From Hydractinia symbiolongicarpus (Eukaryota; Cnidaria; Hydrozoa; Anthoathecata; Hydractiniidae), in NCBI RefSeq assembly GCF_029227915.1, contig NC_079876.1, positions 29,547,828-29,611,827 of the forward strand: a stretch of DNA of 64,000 nt, read 5' to 3'. Of this stretch, positions 33,938 to 46,095 are shown piece by piece. Numbering within the stretch: position 1 is the first letter of the stretch; each line of letters opens with the position of its first letter. The notes under the pieces were generated by a model. That model made no database searches. It had not been told where the DNA came from and saw only the letters and a program-made list of their open reading frames with translations. Both the position numbers and the translations under genes were made by a program.

Positions 33938-34308
33938 TGAAATTTCAGGTTAATAAGGTTACTTGACCTTGAAAAAAGTACTGGGAATGAACCTTAGTAT
34001 TTTAAATCGCGCAAGAGCATTAACATCTGTCGATCTTCTTATTTCTTTAATAATTTGCCGTTTTGATAATTCAACAAATTGACTGGAACTGCAAAAAGGG
34101 ATGGTAATATTTGGGATTTTGAGTTTGAAAATTTGAAAAATGGAAGGACTAATTGCGCATTGTGAAATAACGGCTGGTACAACTATTGCAGTTGTTCTAT
34201 TTCTCCAGGTTCGATACTTCGCCAGAACGTGTCATGGCAAACACATTTCCACGTTTAAATTCTCCAAGCATCCTTCAATAATCTTATCACCGAGATAAAC
34301 CTAGCTAA

Positions 34309-34391
34309 AACCAGAGGTGGGGTTCGAACCCACGCGGACAATCGTCCATTGGAACTTAAGTCCAACGCCTTAACCACTCGGCCACCCTGGT
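34309..34391 (-). tRNA. trnL-UAA: tRNA-Leu(UAA) copy 70 with U73
   Basis: All 82 body positions match consensus but the discriminator is U, and the trailer has no T4. A perfect fold with a likely charging defect. Confidence 0.88.
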
Positions 34392-34759
34392 TGAATTTTC
34401 AGGTTACCAAGGTTACTTGAACTTGGAAAACGTACTGGCAATAAACGTTAGTATTCAAAATCGCGCAAGAGCACTACCATTTGACGACCTTCAGATTTTT
34501 CAATAATTTACCCTTTTGATAACGCAACAAAATGAATGGAACTGCAAAATGGGATGGTAATATTTGGGAATTTAAGTTTGAAAGTGTCAGATATGGAAGG
34601 CATTGTTGCGTGTCGTGAAGTAACGGCTGGTAGAATTATTGGGGCTATTCTATTTCGCCCTGTAGGATAATTCAACACAACGTGTCATGTTAACGCATTT
34701 CTACGGCAAAACCCTCCAAGCATCCCTCAATCTTCTTACACACAGGTTAGCCTAGCTAA

Positions 34760-34842
34760 TACCAGTGGTGGGGTTCAAACCCATGCGGACAATAGTCCAT
34801 TGGAACTTAAGTCCAACGCCTTAACCACACGGCCACCCTGGT
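34760..34842 (-). tRNA. trnL-UAA: tRNA-Leu(UAA) copy 71
   Basis: Class M, C56 to U, A14 to U (box A TGGCCGTGTGG) and G6.A67. Confidence 0.68.
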
Positions 34843-35213
34843 TGAAATTTCAAGTTAATAAGGTTACTTGAACTTGGAAAAAGTACTGGCAATGAATCTT
34901 ATTATTTTAAATCGCGCAAGAGCATTACCATTTGACGACCTTCAGATTTTTCAATAATTTGCCGTTTTGATAACTCAACAGATTGACTGTAACTGCAAAA
35001 AATTATGGCAATATCTGTGATTTTGAGTTTGAAAGTTTGAGACATGGAAGGAATAATGGCGCATTGTGAAATAACGGCTGGTACAACTATTACAGCTGTT
35101 CTACCTATCCAAGTTTGATACTTCGCCACAACGTGTCATGGCAAACACATTTCCACGATTAAAACTCTACAAGCATCCCTCAATCTTCTTATCACACAGG
35201 TTAGCCTACCTAA

Positions 35214-35296
35214 TACCAGAGGTGGGGTTCGAACACACGCGGACAATCGTCCATTGGAAGCTAAGTCCAACGCCTTAACCACTCGGCCACCCTGGT
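35214..35296 (-). tRNA. tRNA-Leu(UAG) copy 72, altered anticodon
   Basis: Anticodon loop is CTTAGCT where consensus is CTTAAGT: A36 to G and G37 to C. The anticodon becomes UAG, which would read CUA leucine codons. The stem stays fully paired and A73 is present. C37 is abnormal and U52.C62 weakens the T-stem, so function is uncertain. Confidence 0.8.
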
Positions 35297-35666
35297 TGAA
35301 CATTCAGGTTAATAAGGTTACTTGAATTTGGAAAGGGTACGGGAAATGAACCTTGGTATTCTAAATCGCCCAAGAGCATTACCATTTGACGACCTTCAGT
35401 GTTTTCAATAATTTGCCGTTTTGATAACGCAACAAAATGAATGGAACTGCAAAATGGGATGGTAATATTTGGGAACTTAAGTTTGAAAGTGTCAGATATG
35501 GAAGGCATTATTGCGTGTCGTGAAGTAACGGCTGGTAGAATTATTGGGGCTATTCTATTTCGCCCTGTGGGATAATTCAACACAACGTGTCATGTTAACA
35601 CATTTCCACGGTTAAATCTCTCCAAGCATCCCTCAATCTTCTTATCACACAGGTTAGCCTAGCTAC

Positions 35667-35749
35667 TACCAGAGATGGGGTTCGAACCCATGGGGACAAT
35701 AGTCCATTGGAACTTAAGTCCAACGCTTTAACCACTCGGCCACCCTGGT
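35667..35749 (-). tRNA. trnL-UAA: tRNA-Leu(UAA) copy 73
   Basis: Class A; D-stem C12.A23 mismatch. Confidence 0.83.
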
Positions 35750-36119
35750 TGAAATTTCAAGTTAATAAGGTTACTTGAACTTGGAAAAAGTACTGGCAAT
35801 GAATCTTATTATTTTAAATCGCGCAAGAGCATTACCATTTGACGACCTTCAGATTTTTCAATAATTTGCCGTTTTGATAACTCAAGAAAATGAATGAAAC
35901 CGCAAGATGGGATGGTAATATCTGGGATTTTGAGCTTGAAAGTTTGAGATATGGAAGGCATAATTGCGCATCGTGAAATAAAGGCTTGTAGAATTATTGG
36001 TGCTATTCCATTTCGCCATGTGCGATATTTCACCACAAGGTATCATGTTCACGCATTTCCACGGTTAAAACTCTCCAAGCGTCCCTATATCTTCTTATCA
36101 CACAGGTTAGCCTAGCTAA

Positions 36120-36202
36120 TACCAGAGGTGGGGTTCAAACCCATGCGGACAATAGTCCATTGGAACTTAAGTCCAACGCCTTAACCACACGGCCACCCTG
36201 GT
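36120..36202 (-). tRNA. trnL-UAA: tRNA-Leu(UAA) copy 74
   Basis: Class M with C56 to U and A14 to U, like copy 71 but with an intact acceptor. Confidence 0.71.
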
Positions 36203-36573
36203 TAAAATTTCAGGTTACAAAGGTTACTTGATCTTGAAAAAAGTACTGGGAATGAACCTTAGTATTTTAAATCGCGCAAGAGCATTAACATCTGTCGATC
36301 TTCTTATTTATTTAATAATTTGCCGTTTTGATAATTCAACAAATTGACTGGAACTGCAAAAAGGGATGGTAATATTTTGGATTTTGAGTTTGAAAATTTG
36401 AAAAATGGAAGGACTAATTGCCCATTGTGAAATCACGGCTGGTACAACTATTGCAGTTGTTCTATTTCTCCAGGTTCGATACTTCGCCAGAACGTGTCAT
36501 GGCAAACACATTTCCACGTTTAAATTCTCCAAGCATCCTTCAATAATCTTATCACCGAGATAAACCTAGCTAA

Positions 36574-36656
36574 AACCAGAGGTGGGGTTCGAACCCACGC
36601 GGACAATCGTCCATTGGAACTTAAGTCCAACGCCTTTACCACACGGCCACCCTGGT
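36574..36656 (-). tRNA. trnL-UAA: tRNA-Leu(UAA) copy 75 with U73
   Basis: Class G; U73, A14 to U, and an altered D-loop end (GTAAA). No T4. Confidence 0.72.
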
Positions 36657-37026
36657 TGAATTTTCAGGTTACCAAGGTTACTTGAATTTGGAAAACATAC
36701 TGGCAATGAACCTTAGTATTCAAAATCGCGCAAGAGCACTACCATTTGACGACCTTCAGATTTTTCAATAATTTACCCTTTTGATAACGCAACAAAATGA
36801 ATGGAACTGCAAAATGGGATGGTAATATTTGGGAATTTAAGTTTGAAAGTGTCAGATATGGAAGGCATTATTGCGTGTCGTGAAGTAACGGCTGGTAGAA
36901 TTATTGGGGCTATTCTATTTCGCCCTGTGGAATAATTCAACACAACGTGTCATGTTAACACATTTCCACGGTTAAATCTCTCCAAGCATCCCTCAATCTT
37001 CTTATCACACAGGTTAGCCTAGCTAC

Positions 37027-37109
37027 TACCAGAGATGGGGTTCGAACCCATGGGGACAATAGTCCATTGGAACTTAAGTCCAACGCCTTAACCACTCGGC
37101 CACCCTGGT
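37027..37109 (-). tRNA. trnL-UAA: tRNA-Leu(UAA) copy 76
   Basis: Class A, all stems paired; one change at the variable-arm/T-stem junction. Looks functional. Confidence 0.93.
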
Positions 37110-37479
37110 TGAAATTTCAAGTTAATAAGGTTACTTGAACTTGGAAAAAGTACTGGCAATGAATCTTATTATTTTAAATCGCGCAAGAGCATTACCATTT
37201 GACGACCTTCAGATTTTTCAATAATTTGCCGTTTTGATAACTCAACAAATTGACTGGAACTGCAAAAAGGGATGGTAATATTTTGGATTTTGAGCTTGAA
37301 AGTTTGAGATATGGAAGGCATAATTGCGCATCGTGAAATAAAGGCTTGTAGAATTATTGGTGCTATTCCATTTCGCCATGTGCGATATTTCACCACAAGG
37401 TATCATGTTCACGCATTTCCACGGTTAAAACTCTCCAAGCGTCCCTATATCTTCTTATCACACAGGTTAGCCTAGCTAA

Positions 37480-37562
37480 TACCAGAGGTGGGGTTCGAAC
37501 CCACGCGGACAATCGTCCATTGGAACTTAAGTCCAACGCCTTAACCACTCGGCCACCCTGGT
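37480..37562 (-). tRNA. trnL-UAA: tRNA-Leu(UAA) copy 77
   Basis: Identical to reference, T4 at 37427-37430. Confidence 0.97.
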
Positions 37563-37933
37563 TGAAATTTCAGGTTACAAAGGTTACTTGATCTTGAAAA
37601 AAGTACTGGGAATGAACCTTAGTATTTTAAATAGCGCAAGAGCATTAACATCTGTCGATCTTCTTATTTATTTAATAATTTGCCGTTTTGATAATTCAAC
37701 AAATTGACTGGAACTGCAAAAAGGGATGGTAATATTTTGGATTTTGAGTTTGAAAATTTGAAAAATGGAAGGACTAATTGCCCATTGTGAAATCACGGCT
37801 GGTACAACTATTGCAGTTGTTCTATTTCTCCAGGTTCGATACTTCGCCAGAACGTGTCATGGCAAACACATTTCCACGTTTAAATTCTCCAAGCATCCTT
37901 CAATAATCTTATCACCGAGATAAACCTAGCTAA

Positions 37934-38016
37934 AACCAGAGGTGGGGTTCGAACTCACGCGGACAATCGTCCATTGGAACTTAAGTCCAACGCCTTTACC
38001 ACTCGGCCACCCTGGT
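37934..38016 (-). tRNA. trnL-UAA: tRNA-Leu(UAA) copy 78 with U73
   Basis: U73, A52.C62 in the T-stem, altered D-loop end. Confidence 0.72.
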
Positions 38017-38386
38017 TGAATTTTCAGGTTACCAAGGTTACTTGAATTTGGAAAACGTACTGGCAATGAACCTTAGTATTCAAAATCGCGCAAGAGCACT
38101 ACCATTTGACGACCTTCAGATTTTTCAATAATTTACCCTTTTGATAACGCAACAAAATGAATGGAACTGCAAAATGGGATGGTAATATTTGGGAATTTAA
38201 GTTTGAAAGTGTCAGATATGGAAGGCATTATTTCGTGTCGTGAAGTAACGGCTGGTAGAATTATTGGGGCTATTCTATTTCGCCCTGTGGGATAATTCAA
38301 CACAACGTGTCATGTTAACACATTTCCACGGTTAAATCTCTCCAAGCATCCCTCAATCTTCTTATCACACAGGTTAGCCTAGCTAC

Positions 38387-38469
38387 TACCAGAGATGGGG
38401 TTCGAACCCATGCGGACAATAGTCCATTGGAACTTAAGTCCATCGCCTTAACCACTCGGCCACCCTGGT
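38387..38469 (-). tRNA. trnL-UAA: tRNA-Leu(UAA) copy 79
   Basis: Class A; A27.A43 at the base of the anticodon stem. Confidence 0.83.
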
Positions 38470-38840
38470 TGAAATTTCAAGTTAATAAGGTTACTTGAAC
38501 TTGGAAAAAGTACTGGCAATGAATCTTATTATTTTAAATCGCGCAAGAGCATTACCATTTGACGACCTTCAGATTTTTCAATAATTTGCCGTTTTGATAA
38601 CTCAAGAAAATGAATGAAACCGCAAGATGGGATGGTAATATCTGGGATTTTGAGCTTGAAAGTTTGAGATATGGAAGGAATAATTGCGCATTGTGAAATA
38701 ACGGCTGGTACAACTATTGCAGCTGTTCTACCTCTCCAAGTTCGATACTTCGCCACAACGTGTCATGGCAAACACATTTCCACGAATAAAACTCTACAAG
38801 CATCCCTCAATCGTCTCATCACACAGGTTAGCCTAGCTAA

Positions 38841-38923
38841 TACCAGAGGTGGGGTTCGAACACACGCGGACAATCGTCCATTGGAACTTAAGTCCAACGC
38901 CTTAACCACTCGGCCACCCTAGT
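38841..38923 (-). tRNA. trnL-UAA: tRNA-Leu(UAA) copy 80
   Basis: Class G; U52.C62 and acceptor U3.G70 wobble. Confidence 0.8.
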
Positions 38924-39293
38924 TGAACATTCAGGTTAATAAGGTTACTTGAATTTGGAAAGGGTACGGGAAATGAACCTTGGTATTCTAAATCGCCGAA
39001 GAGCATTACCATTTGACGAACTTCAGAGTTTTCAATTATTTGCCGTTTTGATAACTCAAGAAAATGAATGAAACCGCAAGATGGGATGATAATATCTGGG
39101 ATTTTGAGCTGGAAAGTTTGAGATATGGAAGGCATAATTGCGCATCGTGAAATAACGGCTTGTAGAATAATTGGTGCTATTCCATTTCGCCATGTGCGAT
39201 ATTTCACCACAAGGTATCATGTTAACGCACTTCCACGGTTAAAACTCTCCAAGCGTCCCTCAATCTTCTTATCACACAGGTTAGCCTAGCTAA

Positions 39294-39376
39294 TACCAGA
39301 GGTGGGGTTCGAACCCACGCGGACAATCGTCCATTGGAACTTAAGTCCAACGCCTTAACCACTCGGCCACCCTGGT
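39294..39376 (-). tRNA. trnL-UAA: tRNA-Leu(UAA) copy 81
   Basis: Identical to reference. Confidence 0.97.
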
Positions 39377-39747
39377 TGAAATTTCAGGTTAATAAGGTTA
39401 CTTGATCTTGAAAAAAGTACTGGGAATGAACCTTAGTATTTTAAATCGCGCAAGAGCATTAACACCTGCCGATCTTCTTATTTCTTTAAAAATTTGCCGT
39501 TTTGATAATTCAACAAATTGACTGGAACTGCAAAAGGGATGGTAATATTTGGGATTTTAAGTTTGAAAATTTGAGAAATGGAAGGACTATTTGCGCATTG
39601 TGAAATAACGGCTGGCACAACTATTGCAGTTGTTCTAATTTCTCCAGGTTCGATACTTCGCCAGAACATGTCATGGCAAACACATTTCCGCGTTTAAATT
39701 CTCCAAGCATCCTTCAATAATCTTATCACCGATATAAACCTAGCTAA

Positions 39748-39830
39748 TACCAGAGGTGGGGTTCGAACCCACAAGGACAATCGTCCATTGGAACTTAAGT
39801 CCAACGCCTTAACCACTCGGCCACCCTGGT
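39748..39830 (-). tRNA. trnL-UAA: tRNA-Leu(UAA) copy 82
   Basis: Consensus except two bases at the variable-arm/T-stem junction (CCTTGTGGG); stems intact. No T4 in its trailer. Confidence 0.92.
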
Positions 39831-40200
39831 TGAATTTTCAGGTTACCAAGGTTACTTGAACTTGGAAAACGTACTGGCAATGAACCTTAGTATTCAAAAT
39901 CGCGCAAGAGCACTACCATTTGACGACCTTCAGATTTTTCAATAATTTACCCTTTTGATAACGCAACAAAATGAATGGAACTGCAAAATGGGATGGTAAT
40001 ATTTGGGATTTTAAGTTTGAAAGTCTCAGATATGGAAGGCATTATTGCGTATCGTGAAGTAACGGCTGGTAGAATTATTGGGGCTATTCTATTTCGCCCT
40101 GTGGCATAATTCAACACAACGTGTCATGTTAACACATTTCCACGGTTAAATCTCTCCAAGCATCCCTAAATCTTCTTATCACACAGGTTAGCCTAGCTAA

Positions 40201-40283
40201 TACCAGAGGTGGGGTTCGAACCCATGCGGACAATAGTCCATTGGAACTTAAGTCCAACGCCTTAACCACTCGGCCACCCTGGT
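40201..40283 (-). tRNA. trnL-UAA: tRNA-Leu(UAA) copy 83
   Basis: Plain class M: A49.C65 is the only mismatch. Confidence 0.92.
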
Positions 40284-40654
40284 TGAAATTTCAAGTTAAT
40301 AAGGTTACTTGAACTTGGAAAATGGGCTAGCAATGAATCTTATTATTTTAAATCGCGCAAGAGCATTACCATTTGACGACCTTCAGACTTTTCAATAATT
40401 TGCCGTTTTGATAACTCAACAGATTGACTAGAACTGCAAAAAATTATGGCAATATCGGTGATTTTGAGTTTGAAAGTTTGAGACATGGAAGGAATAATTG
40501 CGCATTGTGAATTAACGGCTGGTACAACTATTGCAGCTGTTCTACCTCTCCAAGTTCGATACTTCGCCACAACGTGTCCTGGCAAACACATTTCCACGAT
40601 TAAAACTCTACAAGCATCCCTCAATCTTCTTATCACACAAGTTAGCCTAGCTAA

Positions 40655-40737
40655 TACCAGAGGTGGGGTTCGAACCCACGCGGACAATCGTCCATTGGAA
40701 CTTAAGTCCAAAGCCTTAACCACTCGGCCACCCTGGT
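40655..40737 (-). tRNA. trnL-UAA: tRNA-Leu(UAA) copy 84
   Basis: Consensus except G26 to U. Copies 92 and 94 share it. Confidence 0.9.
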
Positions 40738-41107
40738 TGAACATTCAGGTTAATAAGGTTACTTGAATTTGGAAAAAGTACTGGCAATGAATCTTATTAT
40801 TTTAAATCGCGCAAGAGCATTACCATTTGACGACCTTCAGATTTTTCAATAATTTGCCGTTTTGATAACTCAACAAATTGACTGGAACTGCAAAAAGGGA
40901 TGGTAATATTTTGGATTTTGAGCTTGAAAGTTTGAGATATGGAAGGCATAATTGCGCATCGTGAAATAAAGGCTTGTAGAATTATTGGTGCTATTCCATT
41001 TCGCCATGTGCGATATTTCACCACAAGGTATCATGTTCACGCATTTCCACGGTTAAAACTCTCCAAGCGTCCCTATATCTTCTTATCACACAGGTTAGCC
41101 TAGCTAA

Positions 41108-41190
41108 TACCAGAGGTGGGGTTCGAACCCACGCGGACAATCGTCCATTGGAACTTAAGTCCAACGCCTTAACCACTCGGCCACCCTGGT
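41108..41190 (-). tRNA. trnL-UAA: tRNA-Leu(UAA) copy 85
   Basis: Identical to reference; block partner of copy 77. Confidence 0.97.
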
Positions 41191-41561
41191 TGAAATTTCA
41201 GGTTACAAAGGTTACTTGATCTTGAAAAAAGTACTGGGAATGAACCTTAGTATTTTAAATAGCGCAAGAGCATTAACATCTGTCGATCTTCTTATTTATT
41301 TAATAATTTGCCGTTTTGATAATTCAACAAATTGACTGGAACTGCAAAAAGGGATGGTAATATTTTGGATTTTGAGTTTGAAAATTTGAAAAATGGAAGG
41401 ACTAATTGCCCATTGTGAAATCACGGCTGGTACAACTATTGCAGTTGTTCTATTTCTCCAGGTTCGATACTTCGCCAGAACGTGTCATGGCAAACACATT
41501 TCCACGTTTAAATTCTCCAAGCATCCTTCAATAATCTTATCACCGAGATAAACCTAGCTAA

Positions 41562-41644
41562 AACCAGAGGTGGGGTTCGAACTCACGCGGACAATCGTCC
41601 ATTGGAACTTAAGTCCAACGCCTTTACCACTCGGCCACCCTGGT
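41562..41644 (-). tRNA. trnL-UAA: tRNA-Leu(UAA) copy 86 with U73
   Basis: Block partner of copy 78: U73 and A52.C62. Confidence 0.72.
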
Positions 41645-42014
41645 TGAATTTTCAGGTTACCAAGGTTACTTGAATTTGGAAAACGTACTGGCAATGAACC
41701 TTAGTATTCAAAATCGCGCAAGAGCACTACCATTTGACGACCTTCAGATTTTTCAATAATTTACCCTTTTGATAACGCAACAAAATGAATGGAACTGCAA
41801 AATGGGATGGTAATATTTGGGAATTTAAGTTTGAAAGTGTCAGATATGGAAGGCATTATTTCGTGTCGTGAAGTAACGGCTGGTAGAATTATTGGGGCTA
41901 TTCTATTTCGCCCTGTGGGATAATTCAACACAACGTGTCATGTTAACACATTTCCACGGTTAAATCTCTCCAAGCATCCCTCAATCTTCTTATCACACAG
42001 GTTAGCCTAGCTAC

Positions 42015-42097
42015 TACCAGAGATGGGGTTCGAACCCATGCGGACAATAGTCCATTGGAACTTAAGTCCATCGCCTTAACCACTCGGCCACCCTGGT
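42015..42097 (-). tRNA. trnL-UAA: tRNA-Leu(UAA) copy 87
   Basis: Block partner of copy 79: class A, A27.A43. Confidence 0.83.
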
Positions 42098-42468
42098 TGA
42101 AATTTCAAGTTAATAAGGTTACTTGAACTTGGAAAAAGTACTGGCAATGAATCTTATTATTTTAAATCGCGCAAGAGCATTACCATTTGACGACCTTCAG
42201 ATTTTTCAATAATTTGCCGTTTTGATAACTCAAGAAAATGAATGAAACCGCAAGATGGGATGGTAATATCTGGGATTTTGAGCTTGAAAGTTTGAGATAT
42301 GGAAGGAATAATTGCGCATTGTGAAATAACGGCTGGTACAACTATTGCAGCTGTTCTACCTCTCCAAGTTCGATACTTCGCCACAACGTGTCATGGCAAA
42401 CACATTTCCACGAATAAAACTCTACAAGCATCCCTCAATCGTCTCATCACACAGGTTAGCCTAGCTAA

Positions 42469-42551
42469 TACCAGAGGTGGGGTTCGAACACACGCGGACA
42501 ATCGTCCATTGGAACTTAAGTCCAACGCCTTAACCACTCGGCCACCCTAGT
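42469..42551 (-). tRNA. trnL-UAA: tRNA-Leu(UAA) copy 88
   Basis: Block partner of copy 80: U52.C62, U3.G70. Confidence 0.8.
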
Positions 42552-42921
42552 TGAACATTCAGGTTAATAAGGTTACTTGAATTTGGAAAGGGTACGGGAA
42601 ATGAACCTTGGTATTCTAAATCGCCGAAGAGCATTACCATTTGACGAACTTCAGAGTTTTCAATTATTTGCCGTTTTGATAACTCAAGAAAATGAATGAA
42701 ACCGCAAGATGGGATGATAATATCTGGGATTTTGAGCTGGAAAGTTTGAGATATGGAAGGCATAATTGCGCATCGTGAAATAACGGCTTGTAGAATAATT
42801 GGTGCTATTCCATTTCGCCATGTGCGATATTTCACCACAAGGTATCATGTTAACGCACTTCCACGGTTAAAACTCTCCAAGCGTCCCTCAATCTTCTTAT
42901 CACACAGGTTAGCCTAGCTAA

Positions 42922-43004
42922 TACCAGAGGTGGGGTTCGAACCCACGCGGACAATCGTCCATTGGAACTTAAGTCCAACGCCTTAACCACTCGGCCACCC
43001 TGGT
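42922..43004 (-). tRNA. trnL-UAA: tRNA-Leu(UAA) copy 89
   Basis: Identical to reference; block partner of copy 81. Confidence 0.97.
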
Positions 43005-43375
43005 TGAAATTTCAGGTTAATAAGGTTACTTGATCTTGAAAAAAGTACTGGGAATGAACCTTAGTATTTTAAATCGCGCAAGAGCATTAACACCTGCCGA
43101 TCTTCTTATTTCTTTAAAAATTTGCCGTTTTGATAATTCAACAAATTGACTGGAACTGCAAAAGGGATGGTAATATTTGGGATTTTAAGTTTGAAAATTT
43201 GAGAAATGGAAGGACTATTTGCGCATTGTGAAATAACGGCTGGCACAACTATTGCAGTTGTTCTAATTTCTCCAGGTTCGATACTTCGCCAGAACATGTC
43301 ATGGCAAACACATTTCCGCGTTTAAATTCTCCAAGCATCCTTCAATAATCTTATCACCGATATAAACCTAGCTAA

Positions 43376-43458
43376 TACCAGAGGTGGGGTTCGAACCCAC
43401 AAGGACAATCGTCCATTGGAACTTAAGTCCAACGCCTTAACCACTCGGCCACCCTGGT
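43376..43458 (-). tRNA. trnL-UAA: tRNA-Leu(UAA) copy 90
   Basis: Block partner of copy 82. Confidence 0.92.
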
Positions 43459-43828
43459 TGAATTTTCAGGTTACCAAGGTTACTTGAACTTGGAAAACGT
43501 ACTGGCAATGAACCTTAGTATTCAAAATCGCGCAAGAGCACTACCATTTGACGACCTTCAGATTTTTCAATAATTTACCCTTTTGATAACGCAACAAAAT
43601 GAATGGAACTGCAAAATGGGATGGTAATATTTGGGATTTTAAGTTTGAAAGTCTCAGATATGGAAGGCATTATTGCGTATCGTGAAGTAACGGCTGGTAG
43701 AATTATTGGGGCTATTCTATTTCGCCCTGTGGCATAATTCAACACAACGTGTCATGTTAACACATTTCCACGGTTAAATCTCTCCAAGCATCCCTAAATC
43801 TTCTTATCACACAGGTTAGCCTAGCTAA

Positions 43829-43911
43829 TACCAGAGGTGGGGTTCGAACCCATGCGGACAATAGTCCATTGGAACTTAAGTCCAACGCCTTAACCACTCG
43901 GCCACCCTGGT
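43829..43911 (-). tRNA. trnL-UAA: tRNA-Leu(UAA) copy 91
   Basis: Block partner of copy 83; plain class M. Confidence 0.92.
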
Positions 43912-44282
43912 TGAAATTTCAAGTTAATAAGGTTACTTGAACTTGGAAAATGGGCTAGCAATGAATCTTATTATTTTAAATCGCGCAAGAGCATTACCAT
44001 TTGACGACCTTCAGACTTTTCAATAATTTGCCGTTTTGATAACTCAACAGATTGACTAGAACTGCAAAAAATTATGGCAATATCGGTGATTTTGAGTTTG
44101 AAAGTTTGAGACATGGAAGGAATAATTGCGCATTGTGAATTAACGGCTGGTACAACTATTGCAGCTGTTCTACCTCTCCAAGTTCGATACTTCGCCACAA
44201 CGTGTCCTGGCAAACACATTTCCACGATTAAAACTCTACAAGCATCCCTCAATCTTCTTATCACACAAGTTAGCCTAGCTAA

Positions 44283-44365
44283 TACCAGAGGTGGGGTTCG
44301 AACCCACGCGGACAATCGTCCATTGGAACTTAAGTCCAAAGCCTTAACCACTCGGCCACCCTGGT
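44283..44365 (-). tRNA. trnL-UAA: tRNA-Leu(UAA) copy 92
   Basis: Block partner of copy 84; G26 to U. Confidence 0.9.
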
Positions 44366-44735
44366 TGAACATTCAGGTTAATAAGGTTACTTGAATTTGG
44401 AAAGGGTACGGGAAATGAACCTTGGTATTCTAAATCGCCCAAGAGCATTACCATTTGACGAACTTCAAAGTTTTCAATAATTTGCCGTTTTGATAACTCA
44501 AGAAAATGAATGAAACCGCAAGATGGGATGGTAATATCTGGGATTTTGAGCTTGAAAGTTTGAGATATGGAAGGCATAATTGCGCATCGTGAAATAACGG
44601 CTTGTAGAATTATTGGTGCTATTCCATTTCGCCATGTGCGATATTTCACCACAAGGTATCATGTTAACACATTTCCACGGTTAAATCTCTCCAAGCATCC
44701 CTCAATCTTCTTATCACACAGGTTAGCCTAGCTAA

Positions 44736-44818
44736 TACCAGAGGTGGGGTTCGAACCCATGCGGACAATAGTCCATTGGAACTTAAGTCCAACGCCTTAA
44801 CCACTCGGCCACCCTGGT
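44736..44818 (-). tRNA. trnL-UAA: tRNA-Leu(UAA) copy 93
   Basis: Plain class M; first member of the next 907-bp dimer. Confidence 0.92.
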
Positions 44819-45189
44819 TGAAATTTCAAGTTAATAAGGTTACTTGAACTTGGAAAATGGGCTAGCAATGAATCTTATTATTTTAGATCGCGCAAGAGCA
44901 TTACCATTTGACGACCTTCAGACTTTTCAATAATTTGCCGTTTTGATAACTCAACAGATTGACTAGAACTGCAAAAAATTATGGCAATATCGGTGATTTT
45001 GAGTTTGAAAGTTTGAGACATGGAAGGAATAATTGCGCATTGTGAATTAACGGCTGGTACAACTATTGCAGCTGTTCTACCTCTCCAAGTTCGATACTTC
45101 GCCACAACGTGTCCTGGCAAACACATTTCCACGATTAAAACTCTACAAGCATCCCTCAATCTTCTTATCACACAAGTTAGCCTAGCTAA

Positions 45190-45272
45190 TACCAGAGGTG
45201 GGGTTCGAACCCACGCGGACAATCGTCCATTGGAACTTAAGTCCAAAGCCTTAACCACTCGGCCACCCTGGT
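45190..45272 (-). tRNA. trnL-UAA: tRNA-Leu(UAA) copy 94
   Basis: G26 to U, otherwise consensus. Confidence 0.9.
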
Positions 45273-45642
45273 TGAACATTCAGGTTAATAAGGTTACTTG
45301 AATTTGGAAAGGGTACGGGAAATGAACCTTGGTATTCTAAATCGCCCAAGAGCATTACCATTTGACGAACTTCAGAGTTTTCAATAATTTGCCGTTTTGA
45401 TAACTCAAGAAAATGAATGAAACCGCAAGATGGGATGGTAATATCTGGGATTTTGAGCTTGAAAGTTTGAGATATGGAAGGCATAATTGCGCATCGTGAA
45501 ATAACGGCTTGTTGAATTATTGGTGCTATTCCATTTCGCCATGTGCGATATTTCACCACAAGGTATCATATTGACGCATTTCCACGGTTAAATCTCTCCA
45601 AGCATCCCTCAATCTTGTTATCACACAGGTTAGCCTAGCTAA

Positions 45643-45724
45643 TACCAGAGGTGGGGTTCGAACCCATGCGGACAATAGTCCATTGGAATTAAGTCCAACG
45701 CCTTAACCACTCGGCCACCCTGGT
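45643..45724 (-). pseudogene. tRNA-Leu relic copy 95, 6-nt anticodon loop
   Basis: Class M with one base deleted in the anticodon loop: stem TTGGA/TCCAA now closes on CTTAAT. A six-base loop should not decode normally. Confidence 0.75.
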
Positions 45725-46095
45725 TGAAATTTCAAGTTAATAAGGTTACTTGAACTTGGAAAAAGTGCTGGCAATGAATCTTATTATTTTAAATCGTGCA
45801 AGAGCATTACCATTTGACGACCTTCAGACTTTTCAATAATTTGCCGTTTTGATAACTCAACAGATTGACTAGAACTGCAAAAAATTATGGCAATATCTGT
45901 GATTTTGAGTTTGAAAGTTTGAGACATGGAAGGAATAATTGCGCATTGTGAATTAACGGCTGGTACAACTATTGCAGCTGTTCTACCTCTCCAAGTTCGA
46001 TACTTCGCCACAACGTGTCCTGCCAAACACATTTCCACGATTAAAACTCTACAAGCATCCCTCAATCTTCTTATCACACAAGTTAGCCTAGCTAA

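Larger units (their letters stand above)
37141..44396. repeat. 3628-bp (8-monomer) tandem duplication, apparently perfect
   Basis: 37141-40768 and 40769-44396 match wherever I compared them, and copies 77-84 equal copies 85-92. Both breakpoints fall in the same leader motif (TTGGAAA), as expected from unequal crossing-over between units. Confidence 0.92.
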
